Source of the DNA: Erythrobasidium yunnanense
Taxonomy: Eukaryota; Basidiomycota; Cystobasidiomycetes; Erythrobasidiales; Erythrobasidiaceae
Direction: 5' to 3'
DNA: 64,000 nucleotides
Assembly (NCBI GenBank): GCA_001600175.1
Contig: BCJC01000001.1
Location: 4,263,652-4,327,651 of the forward strand
This document shows, piece after piece, positions 31,392 to 42,063 of the stretch. Below the pieces are notes generated by a model. That model was not told the origin of the DNA, ran no database searches, and saw only the letters and a program-made list of their open reading frames with translations. The position numbers and the translations under genes were made by a program. Every line of letters starts with the position of its first letter. Within the stretch, counting starts at the first letter, position 1.

Positions 31392-34300
31392 ATGGTCAAC
31401 CTGTTCAAGGGCAAAACCAGCAAGGACAAGCGGAACGACAGTCAGGATCCAGCTGTCAACGCTGCTGCGCTAGAAGACGTCGGCGCTGTCTCTGCCCAGA
31501 CTAGTCAAAGTGATACTCAACAGCATCAGCAAGCGCAACAAGTCATCGACATGATGGTTCGCAAGCATCACGAGAGACATCCCCACTCGAAGGATCTCGA
31601 TCAAGAGATTTCGTCAATTCCTTACGGGATGCCCGATAGCAACACCGAGCAGGGTGTACAAGAGGTTGAGGACGACGACGATGGCATGTTCAAATTCGCA
31701 CCTCCCCAATCTGGCGAGATCGACCAACAGTCGGCGACAGAACCACTTCAACCTCTCCCTTCCACTCCTCCTTCTGGAGTTTCAGCTTCGCATCTGCAGC
31801 AGCACGGCGACAACGTCTACCCTCCCTACTCCGTTCCTTCATCAGCTCTAGATCCACACGCTCACATCGATGCGAGTGCTCCCGACGATGGACTTTCGCC
31901 CGCTGCTCGGTATGCCCAGCAGGTACAAAGCAACAGGCCGACCACGGCGATATCTACCAAGAGCGGCTTAGGCAAACGAAGGCAAACCTTCGTCTATCCA
32001 GGCTCGCCTATCTACACGACTGCCGGCGGCGGATATCAGCAGCACTACAATCGCCAGGAACACCTCAACGAGCATGATCTTCCCATGGCACAGCGCGAGG
32101 GTACACCCGTCATCGGCATGGCAGACGGCTCTGGCTTTCCTGTGTCAGTACAAGGTACACCCAGGTCTGCCTTCTTGCCGGAGTACAAATCGCAGCTGGA
32201 CGACGGCGAGGATGGGTATAGCCAGAGAACAGGGGCCAGCTCATTCATGACAAAGGCGCGTTCAAGATCGCTCAAAGCTGGTAAAGGAAGTGGAGGAATG
32301 GCGATTGTACAAGAATGGGATGGGCAGGACTCGCCTGACCTGTACAAGCTCAACGAGTATGCCATGCAGGACCTTAATCGAGATGGAGGGTACACAACTG
32401 CTATTCCAACGAGTCGTGGAGGAGAAAGCAACACATCGCCAAGTATTGGATACACAGCAAGTCGCAGACCCATGACAGCAGCTCTCAGCAGTCGAGGCGC
32501 GACTGCAATCTCCGCCATAGACGGCGACAAGCACTCGATATCAGGCTACGACCTCTATGAAGGTGTAGATGAAGACTCTCCCTTCCCAGAAGTCAGGGCA
32601 AGCGTTTCGAATATCGATGATCCAGAAATGCCAGTCCTCACTTTCCGCTCTTGGTTCTTGGGCATATTCTTCCTCATACTGGGCGGATGCCTCAACTTCT
32701 TCTTCAACATTCGCTTTCCATCTCCCCTCATCTCGCCGGTCACGGTACAGCTGCTGTCTTATCCTTTCGGAAAGCTGCTGAGCTATACACTGCCTACAAA
32801 GTCCGTCAAGACGCCTGCTTTCCTGCGGTGCATCGGCTTCCCAGAGGAACTATCACTCAACCCTGGTCCATTTAACATCAAAGAGCATACAATCGTGGTC
32901 ATGATTGCCAACGTTACTCTTTCACCTCCTTACGCCCTGAACCTCACATTAGTTTTGGACAGGTTCTACAAGCAGCCGAAAGGGATTGGCTTCGACTTCT
33001 TAATCGTTATCTCCACTCAGATCATCGGCTTCTCCTTTGCTGGCCTTTGTCGAAGATACCTCGTATGGCCAGGTAGCATGGTCTGGCCGCAGAATCTGGT
33101 CACTTGTACACTTTTCAACACCTTTCACGCTGAAGACGATGATGGATCCGACGGATCGCTTACTCGCTTCCGCTACTTCACATACGTTATTATAGCTGGC
33201 TTCCTATGGTTCCTGCTGCCAGGTGAGCGATGACATCTTGCTCGTTCTGTTGGGCCTGCAAACTCACCTGTGACTGTTTCCAGGCTACCTCTTCACCGGT
33301 CTCAGCGTCTTCTCCTATATCTGCTGGATCCTCCCAAGGCAGAAAGTCGTCAATCAGCTCTTCGGTATCTCTACTGGCTTAGGCATGTCTGGCATCACGT
33401 TCGACTGGGCGCAGATCGCATATACTGGCTCCCCACTTGTAGTGCCTTGGTTCGCTGCAGTCAACATATTCGCTGGCTTCTGCATCATTTACTGGGTTAT
33501 CGTGCCGGCGCTCTACTATAGCAATGTGAGTTTCTTCCTCTCCGTACAGATTCTGACGAAAGGAGCTAAGATATGCAATGTAGGTATGGAACTTCGCGTA
33601 CATGCCCATCAGCGTTTCAGGGAACTTCGATCGGTTCGGCCAATACTACAACGTTTCGATGGTCACGAATGACGATATGAGCTTCAACCAAGAAAAGTAC
33701 GAAGCCTACTCGCCTCTATTCATGTCTACGACCTATGCGATTGTCTATGGTATCTCTTTCTGCTTGGCGACAGCGTCTATCATGCATGTGCTACTGTACA
33801 GCGGGAAAGACATATACCAGAAATTCAGAAAGACGACAGCAGAAGATGAGGACGTCCACATGAAACTGATGCGAAACTACCCAGAAGTCGCAGACTGGTG
33901 GTACTGGTTGGTCTTCCTGGTCTGCACTGTCTTGGCGATCATCGCTGTTGAGGTGAGCCTAGACAGCATCGTGCCGGACATCTGCTGATTTGAGAATGAC
34001 CTTGAACAGGTATATGACACTGGGCTCACTGTATGGGCTCTCTTTCTGGCGATTCTGGTACCTGCAGTGTACATACTTCCCGGAGGCTACATATTCGCAA
34101 TAACAGCCCAGATTGTAAGTGGTCAACCCAGGGCCCGCTTTCCAACTGCACATACATGCTAAAAGGATCATGCACAGCTCACGGTCAATTTAGTGTCAGA
34201 AGTCATCCCCGGTTATGCACTGCCAGGTCGTCCTGTCGCAAACATGGTATGAAAAGGCTCTCGAGGCTGCCGAGTATGTGACTAACTCCCTACTATGCCA

Positions 34301-35311
34301 GCTTTTCAAGGCGTTCAGTGTGCAAGGTCTACAGTCTGGCTTGTACTTCGTGCAGGATTTGAAGCTCGGGCACTACATGAAGATACCGCCAAGGGCCAGC
34401 TTCATAGGTAAGCCAAAGCGCTGAAGATGAGTACGGATAGCTGCTGACAGATTTATGCACAGCACAAATAGTCGGAATCACCATCTCATGCTTTGTGCAA
34501 GTCGGCATGAAAAGGGCGATGGAATCTCTGGTTCCGGATCTGTGTGCTGACGACCAGCACGCTCTACTGGTTTGCCCGATATCGCACGTTGCCTTCGAAG
34601 CATCCGTTATCTGGTCAGTCTAACATTATACCTTGCGCAAAATTGCGATCCTGACGCATTTACAGGGGACTGATCGGTCCAGAGCGATTCTTTGGACATG
34701 GCTCACCTTATCGGCCCTTACTCTATCTACTGCTCTTGGGAGTTGTACTACCGATACCTTTCTTCTTCATGGCAAGGAAGCGGCCGGAAAGCTGGGTTAG
34801 ACACATCAACATTCCAGTCATGCTCAACGGCGCGACCTGGATACCCCCGGCTACTGGAATCAATTACTCTTCCTGGTTTCTCGTCAGTGCCGTCTTCCGT
34901 AAGTCTGCTTACTGGCAAACAGTATCGAGCGTTGTTAGCTGAGATCTTTCCTTCGTGTCAGAGTTCTGGCTGCGACGGAGGCGCTTCCGATGGTGGTCGA
35001 AGTTCAACTTCGTAACCTCCTGTGCCCTGGAAGCGGGTACGATCCTTTCTGCTCTGTTCATCTTCTTTGCTTTGCAATTGCCTCGAGAGGGGACTATCGA
35101 ACTGTGAGTCCAGGCTAGAAGCGATTCTACGCTCCATTGACAGGTACGCTTAGCAAATGGTGGGGAAACGAGGTATACAAGCGGACGGCCGACTGGGTGG
35201 GGGTTCCGTACAGAGGTGAGAGGATTGACTATCCACAAGAGTCCCCTCTGCTAATGATGCATGGCTCTAGACACTCCTGAAGCGGGTTTCGGTCCGGAAT
35301 CCTGGTATTGA
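31392..35311 (+). CDS. oligopeptide transporter, OPT family (copy 1)
   Basis: Model: 31392..33222, 33284..33525, 33584..33952, 34010..34114, 34178..34246, 34302..34407, 34463..34613, 34666..34898, 34962..35103, 35154..35215, 35271..35311 (1116 codons). OPT proteins import tetra/pentapeptides or related small compounds with protons. About 400 cytosolic, Ser/Gln-rich residues precede SPFPEVRASVSNIDDPEMP, then many membrane helices with the family blocks SLNPGPFNIKEH and GLCRRYLVWP. Others are NTFHAEDDDGSDGS, FDWAQIAYTGSP, the GNFDRFGQYYNV region and VFGHGSP-like FGHGSPYR. It faces the repeat-peptide gene and a second OPT copy. Intron positions match the second copy closely. Confidence 0.93.
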
Positions 35312-36816
35312 TACATGTAGAGTAGCTCCGATCATAACTTGTATTACCAGTGCTGAGAGTATGCAGTCCAAGCAGCCTTTGCTCGATCACTTGCTTGTAG
35401 ACCCGTAGCATCAAATAATGCTGTAGAGTACGACGCAGCACAGAAACTAGTCTCACTATCGATTTCTTGCTTTACCTTCATCCTCCTTCGAAAGCCAGAG
35501 CTCCTGCGGATCGCTTATATGATGCGCATTTATCGCAGCAAGAATCTCGTGGCTGCTCGCTACTCAGCAACACCTTGCTCGTCAGTCACTGCCGAAGCGA
35601 GCCTTCAGGCGCGATCCAGCTGGACATGGCCTGCATCACTTTGGCTCCGGAAAATCAGATCATATATCAGCTTTCTGCTTGATCGCTTCAGCCTCAATCT
35701 GTACACATCTCTTGCAGGACCTCTTCTCTGGCATCTCTGCTAAGGAAACGCATCCATTACAACCGACCCGAGGTGATCGCACGGACCTCAAAGGTGATGT
35801 TGCAGCCATTGTTGAAGACGGGCACCATACATGTTCGAATGGGAAGGTCCTCCACGTCCTGATACGAATGGCGACGGCTCAGGCGAGCGCAGTGCGAGTG
35901 CTACCAGGCTCTGGTTCTCCTGCTGTTCGGGCTTTGCAACACACGGCAAAATAACGGGGGCGTTCAAGTCACCCAAGAGTAATATTGCCGAGCACATCAT
36001 CAGCATCCATGGCCTGAAGGAGACACCTCGCATGCATCATTGTCATGGTGCCAATGCTCCTTACAGACTTTTTTATTACCCGACCTGGTGTCCTGGCGGC
36101 CGCAGCACATTGTCCCAATCCGAATTTGATGCACTGACGCACCGACCATAGGACTGCCCTCAAGGCCAGGTTGGCTGTGCGATGAACGCTGAAATGCAAT
36201 CTCAATTTCAGGTCTAGCTTTCTGATGACGCAAGCAATTTGAACGCTGCAGAGGGTCCGGAACATCCCGACAGCCAGACCCTGTAAATGAGCTGAGCAAG
36301 GGTGTCAGCTTGAGCATCAGCTCCTCGAAACGTGCGGTCTAGGCCGGACGTATAAGTATCGTTTGTATAGCTTGAATAGCTGCCAAAGGCGCTCTGGCCA
36401 GCTCAAAGATGTCAAAGACTAAAGGCAGAAGCTTGGGCTCGGGGCTCGAAGCGAAACAAAGACAAGCTTGAGGTTGAGGTTCGGGCACTGATTTTCGGGC
36501 TTTCAAGAAAGAGCATTCCACGATAAAGATAAGGCACAGCAACGCGCATCTGTTAAATCAGCTTCCGAAGCACGCGTCGTCCCACGCGATCGAACATCCC
36601 GTGACGTTTATTGCCTCAAAAGTAATTGATTGCTGGCAAACCTTGTGCATTCTGTGTGGCGGAAAAATGCAGAAAAGAGCTTGAGCAGAGGAGAGCCGTG
36701 CCGTGAGGCTGCTGGGTAAAACGCACTAAGAGGTTGGGCTGCCCTTTCGTTCCTTAGCTATCAGTCACTACACATTCCTAAAAACCACAGCTCGTTACGA
36801 CCACTTCTTACGACTC
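35312..36816. other. 1.5-kb region with no recognised gene
   Basis: Many short overlapping frames on both strands, none with a domain, signal or sensible splice partner. The end nearest the repeat-peptide gene (about 36700-36816) should be its promoter and 5' UTR and is rich in CT-type tracts before the ATG. It is the longest gene-free stretch in the window. Confidence 0.45.
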
Positions 36817-37596
36817 ATGAAGCTCACTATTGTCACCGTGTTGGCTCTCGCAGCCGCTGCATTTGCAGCTCCAGTCATCGAGGCGAGTCCCTTTCCTTTT
36901 CCGGCACCATAGTCGACCGCATATGGAGACTGACCAGCAAACTGTAAACAGGAGCGACAAGAGGTCAACAACGGTACCGCACCTGTTAGAGGTGGATGGG
37001 GCAAGGGCTCCGGCCTCAAGGAACGTCAAGAAGTCGGCTCTGGCTCTGCGCCCGTCAGAGGTGGATGGGGCAAAGGCTCTGGCTTGAAAGAACGACAGGA
37101 CACAAGTAACGGTACCGCACCAATCAGAGGTGGATGGGGCAAGGGCTCCGGCCTGAAGGAACGTCAGGAAATCGGCTCTGGCTCTGCGCCTGTCAGAGGC
37201 GGCTGGGGCAAGGGCTCCGGCCTGAAGGANNNNNNNNNNNNNNNNNNNNNNNNNNNNNNNNNNNNNNNNNNNNNNNNNNNNNNNNNNNNNNNNNNNNNNN
37301 NNNNNNNNNNNNNNNNNNNNNNNNNNNNNNNNNNNNNNNNNNNNNNNNNNNNNNNNNNNNNNNNNNNNNNNNNNNNNNNNNNNNNNNNNNNNNNNNNNNN
37401 NNNNNNNNNNNNNNNNNNNNNNNNNNNNNNNNNNNNNNNNNNNNNNNNNGGCTCTGGCTCTGCGCCCGTCAGAGGCGGCTGGGGCAAGGGCTCCGGCCTG
37501 AAGGAACGTCAGGAAGTCGGCTCTGGCTCTGCGCCCGTCAGAGGAGGCTGGGGCAAAGGTTCGGGCTTGAAAGAGCGAGCTATCGATCTGGATTAG
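36817..37596 (+). CDS. secreted tandem-repeat peptide precursor (assembly gap inside)
   Basis: Model: 36817..36882, 36952..37596. A clean signal peptide (MKLTIVTVLALAAAAFAAPV) is followed by a protein built only of 23-residue units of the type RQEVGSGSAP-VRGGWGKGSGLKE, ending in RAIDLD. Six units are visible and the 220-N gap is exactly the size of three more plus 13 bp, giving nine. The intron is GC-AG (GCGAGT donor, CTGAC branch-like site) and splits the signal region from the repeats. Units 1 and 3 vary at the start (NNGT, SNGT: N-glycosylation sites) where the others have GSGS. The repeated Trp/Gly core between basic residues resembles fungal repeat precursors that are cut into many short peptides, but no KR/RR Kex2 site is present. 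Function unknown. Confidence 0.8.
36955..37575 (+). repeat. 69-bp tandem repeat array, about nine copies
   Basis: The span is exactly 9 x 69 bp if the gap length is right. Later copies are nearly identical at the DNA level, copies 1 and 3 are the most divergent. This pattern suggests recent duplication or gene conversion among the later units. Confidence 0.85.
37230..37449. other. assembly gap (220 N)
   Basis: A run of N inside the tandem repeat. The break lies within one unit and resumes 13 bp into a later one, and 220 = 13 + 3 x 69, so the estimate was probably repeat-aware. Copy number in the genome is not fixed by this sequence. Confidence 0.99.
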
Positions 37597-37954
37597 ACGT
37601 AAGTGTCCTATCAAAAGTGTCAAACGCCGGCTCAATGTCCCTTCATCCTGCAGTCCTACTCTTCTATCAACTGAAGTACCCAGCTCGATGCTGCCTACTA
37701 TGCAGCAGTCGGTCAAGCGCCTTCCCTTCACGATCTTTACGCTACCATGTCAAATTGACGACATAACGGGAATTTTACCGCCATAGAATCTCACCAATAT
37801 ACCTATCACGCTACTAATATACAGGTGTCTATTCATGTACAAGTCTCTATCTGTACATTCCATACTGCCATCTACCAGATCGATCGCCCAAAGCCTTGCT
37901 CTGGCCTGCTCAATTGACATCAGTACAATACAATAAAAAGGCGCATCCTGCGAC
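37597..37954. other. convergent 3' intergenic region
   Basis: About 360 bp between the stops of the repeat-peptide gene (+) and OPT2 (-). AT-rich, with AATAAA-like CAATAAAAAG near 37930 on the plus strand. It should hold both polyadenylation regions. No gene seen. Confidence 0.4.
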
Positions 37955-40900
37955 TCACGGCGCTAAATACGTTACACCTTCCGCGTCCAATGTCTGAGTA
38001 AAGACCTTGTTTCCCCACCAGTCTATCGACAGTGACCCGCTCCTAGGTAATTGTAGGAGTAAGAAGACAAGCACTACGCCAATGACAGTACCAGTGTCCA
38101 TTGCTGCCGAGGTGACGAAGTTATACTTCGCCCACCAACGGAAGCGATACCGTCGGAGTACGAATTCTGCTCGAGATTGTTAGTCATGGGCCAACAAAAG
38201 AGTGTATTGGCATAATAGCCTACGGAAGATGAAGCCAACGGCAGCCCAGGATGAATAATTGATGCCCGATGCTGGCGGTATGAGGACCATGGCCGAGAGC
38301 ATCACCGGGAAATTGACATACTTCAGAAACTTCCACTGTAAGCGTTTCTCTAGGAAATATGCCGGAAGCGGAACCAGCGCTCCAGCGAGAAAGCCAAACA
38401 GCAGCGTTCGATAGGGGGAACCGACTCCGAATAAGCGGATAGGTCCGACAGCACCCCTGAAGAGTCCGCTTCAGCATATGCACAAAGCCTATTGCAAGGA
38501 ACTCCCACCATATGATCGCTGCGTTGAAATGCGTTCGCGCAAACGGGCAGGTGAGTCCTGACGCTTGATCTGGCGCACAAAAGTCGGGTACGGCAGCGTT
38601 TAGACCTTCGATCATTGCAGCTTGTATGAAGGCGGCAAGCACCACAGCTAGTATCTGGACTGCGGGTGCTCTCCTGTCAGATGTGAGGCCACCTTGTGAT
38701 GATTGCTCCCTTACTTGCGAACGTGGTGCGGGGTGGTACTTTCATATAATGACCTAGTTTCAGATCCTGTACGAAATAGAGACCGTTTTGAAGGGGCTGA
38801 GCACTAAATACTTTAAAGATCTGTCATCACAATTCAGCACTAGAAAGACATTTCTCCAGCGAGATTGCTCACTAAGCTGGCGATAGGCTTTCCCGGTAAG
38901 ATGTAGCCGATAACGAGCTCCGATATGACATTGATCGAGGTCTGCGAGAGTTTCAGTACAACGGAGGCGAATGAGAGGGGTTGGGTCGTACCTGCTGATT
39001 GGCCAGCGCATATATAAAGCCCGCCGGGACTAGATAGACAGCTGGAAGTACCAAAGAAAGCAGGACTCCCCATAATGGGAGTTCAGTGTTGTAGGCCTGT
39101 AGACGATGTTGAGACGGGCAGTCTACGGAGCCACGGTTACGTACCTCAACCAGTGCAATAGACATCGCAGCAAAGGCAGTGAGAGTGGCTGCATACCACC
39201 ATGTAGGAACCTCGGCATATGCAAGCATGAGCTTAGCATGTATGTCGGTTTGGGCTGACTTTATATTGCGAGCCGTTCTGAGCATTGTAGGACCGTAATA
39301 CAAGGCGGTATGCGTCAGAAGTGCAGTTGTTAGAGCGAAGCATATGGTGTACGCCATGATGTAGGTAGTAGGGAAGAAGAGGGGCGAGTATTCCTTGTAA
39401 GCACTCGCATCGACCAGAGCATCGGGTCCGAGAATGCGCGATACGTTGTACTCGGCGCCATAGCGATCGAACACCCCGTTGACCGATATGGGCATGTAGG
39501 CGCTATCCCATGTCTGATTGTAAAGTCAGTACGTTTGCCAGACTCGCAAGGGGATGGCCTTACATTGGTATAATATAATAAGGGCACAATCACCCAATAT
39601 ATACCGACAAACCCAACGAGGATGTTGGCGATAGCCCACCATGGCACAATGAGGGGTGATCCGATATATGATATTTGAGCCCAATCGAAGGTCAGGCACC
39701 CCATACCCAAACCAGACATAACTCCAAATAGTTGATTGACCACTACAGATTCTGTAATCATGTTGCGTGAGTGTGATTCCAGCTATACAGGGTAACGCTG
39801 TTCTTACTCGGCCGGATCCAGCAGAGCCAGGAGAAGGCAGACAAGCCAATAAACAGGAATCCTGGATGGATGTAAGCACAGTCGCAGCCTAACGATGACT
39901 TACGCACCAGGTACGAAATACCAGACCGCAGCCGCGGCAAAGAGGTATAGGAAGTATCGATAGCGCGTGAGGGATCCGTCGGATCCATCATCATCATCCG
40001 CGTGGAAGGTGTTCAGCAATGTGCACGTAACAAGCGTTTGCGGCCATATCAGCATTGCAGGCCAGACTAAAAATCGCCGGCAGAGTCCAGCGAAAGAAAA
40101 GCCTATCGCCTGAGTTGCGAGCAGGAGCAGGATGTCGAATCCGTATGTTGTTTCCACTTCGAAATGCTTTTTGATGGCTACTACTGCGTTGACTGCAATT
40201 GCTGGAGCTATACCCACATTTGCCATGATGATGATGACAGTATGTTCCTTGATATTGAAAGGTCCAGGATTGAGCGACCATTCGGAGGGGAACCCTAGGC
40301 GCCTCAGGACTTTTGGGAACCGGAAGTCACGCACAGGCAAGAACCTGGCCATCATTATGCCAAAAGGGTATGAGATCACCTGTACCACCATCGGAGTAAC
40401 AGTAGGTGAGGGATACCGAAGTTGGAAGTAGGTATTGAGAGCCGCTCCGAGGACCGTGAAAATGATGCCCAAAGAGAGCGCCCGGAAAGTAAGACAGGGA
40501 ATATCTGGATCGTCGAAATTGCTGACGCTCGCTCTGACTTCTGCAAATGGAGAGTCTTCTTCGTCACCGGGTAGGCGATCGCCATGCCCGTCAAGAAAGT
40601 CCATCTGGTCGGCCATTTTGAGCAGTTCTTCCGGGTCCATATTTGCGTAAGGGTCCGATTCTTTCTGTTGGCTTTTCTTGCTCGTGATTGTACTACAAGA
40701 AGCATTCTTAGCACGGTAAGCCAGTCAGCACCCAGGAACTCACTCGGCTTCAGTCTTTCCCGTGTCCGGGCTACTCGTCTCTGAGTCCATATGTTCTTCC
40801 CTCTCGGCAGCATAGCGCATATGCTCTGCTAGTTCTATGACTGGTGTCCCAAGCGAGCGACGATTCGTAGCTGCTGTTTGAGGAATCGGTCTGCCGTCAC

Positions 40901-41297
40901 GATATGCGGCTGCTAAGGCAGCGGCTGCAGATAGCGGTTGGTTCAAGTCGAGTGCTGACTCCTCTGGTATAGCCATAGATGTCAATGGGCGGCCTCGTAT
41001 CCCAGTTCCCGGCGGAAGCTGGTCGTAAGAGATGCCGATGCCCGTATTGAGGCGAGATCCAGCAAAGTAGCTTGAAGCGCCAGCTCGGGACCCGGGTCTG
41101 TCGAAGCTGAAGAGTCCAGTATCTCTGTCGTCCATTATTGAGCTCTGCTGCGTCGCAGCCGTCGGCGGCGGATCTTGTCTGCCTGTCTCTTGCATTTCGA
41201 CATCTTCGTCCGTCAACGAGGTCACCGGCGAAGGGAGAGGCAGCTTGAAGCCCTGCGAGTCGGCCGTTGTAGGCTTGCTCTGTATTTGGTCCGCCAT
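37955..41297 (-). CDS. oligopeptide transporter, OPT family (copy 2)
   Basis: Model: complement(37955..38166, 38224..38456, 38509..38659, 38715..38820, 38873..38941, 38992..39096, 39145..39513, 39564..39751, 39808..39861, 39908..40692, 40744..41297), 941 codons. Same family blocks as copy 1: DSPFAEVRASVSNFDDPDIP, SLNPGPFNIKEH, GLCRRFLVWP, NTFHADDDDGSDGS, FDWAQISYIGSP and PASGINYSSW. The cytosolic N-terminus is shorter and unrelated in sequence. Six consecutive exons have exactly the same lengths as in copy 1 (369, 105, 69, 106, 151, 233 nt), and exons of 54 and 188 nt sum to the 242-nt exon of copy 1. Proton-coupled peptide import is the expected role. Confidence 0.93.
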
Positions 41298-42063
41298 CTG
41301 TCGTGCATTAGGCGATATGTCAGTTTGGCTGATACGATGAAGCCAAGACCCGTGACAAGAAACCGTACGAGCTCGAGAATGCAGATCCCCTGCGTCGCTG
41401 TCGAGGTGTCGCAGAAGAATCACAGATGTAGGCAGAATGCCACGACGAAGCGCATGTCCAGCAGGAAGTGTAGAGGCAGCGTCCGATAAACAAGACAAAC
41501 TCGGATTGTACTTTTGTGGGTCAGGCTCTTCAGGCATGCCGCGATCATCAAACAAGCCCAGGTACGCTTATGGCAGGTGCGGCCAGCGAGGCAGAGACAA
41601 GGCCCGACGTACTGCCGCAACAGGAACGAGTTAACGTTCTCATTTTCAGCCTTCGAATACTACTTCTGACTGATATCGAAGGGCTGCATTGCTCGAGCGA
41701 AAATAGGGGTTGCATAAAACTCGGCGTCAGCATCAGTGCTCATCAGCGAGCCTTGTAAAGGATAGTCAGTATCAGCTACTGAGGTGCATTCACGATCAGT
41801 GTCAGCCTCGGTCTTGTCGCAGAAATCGAGGACTTGCAGACCCGATCCTAGATGCGCCTGTGAGACAATGCAAGAGGCAGCAAATTCGTGAAGCCGGGAC
41901 AGTGTTGTATAGCGATCTCCGAGTAGGAGGCGCATCATCGTTATGTACCGTAAATTGCGTCTAGTCCGTACAAAGGTCCCTACCTAATGCTACTGTGTCG
42001 AAACGCCATTACAAGACCTTCTGATCTACCTTGTTGCAGCCCTGTAACTTGGTAACCCTCCTT
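41298..42063. other. intergenic with one doubtful small ORF
   Basis: Probable promoter of OPT2 and 3' UTR of the nucleoporin gene. On the minus strand an ATG frame at 41660-41938 (92 codons, starting MMRLLLGDRYTTLSRLHEF, acidic C-terminal half) has coding-like composition but no recognised domain. It may be a small gene or an upstream ORF. Confidence 0.3.

Noticed and set aside
35788-36265. Possible non-LTR retrotransposon endonuclease relic (LLLGDLNAP on the minus strand)
   Set aside because: Only one short motif matches; neighbouring frames show no further endonuclease or reverse transcriptase blocks.
36808-37731. Long minus-strand ORF (307 codons) across the repeat gene
   Set aside because: It is the antisense of a 69-bp repeat, which keeps all frames open, and includes the N gap; it has no signal or domain.
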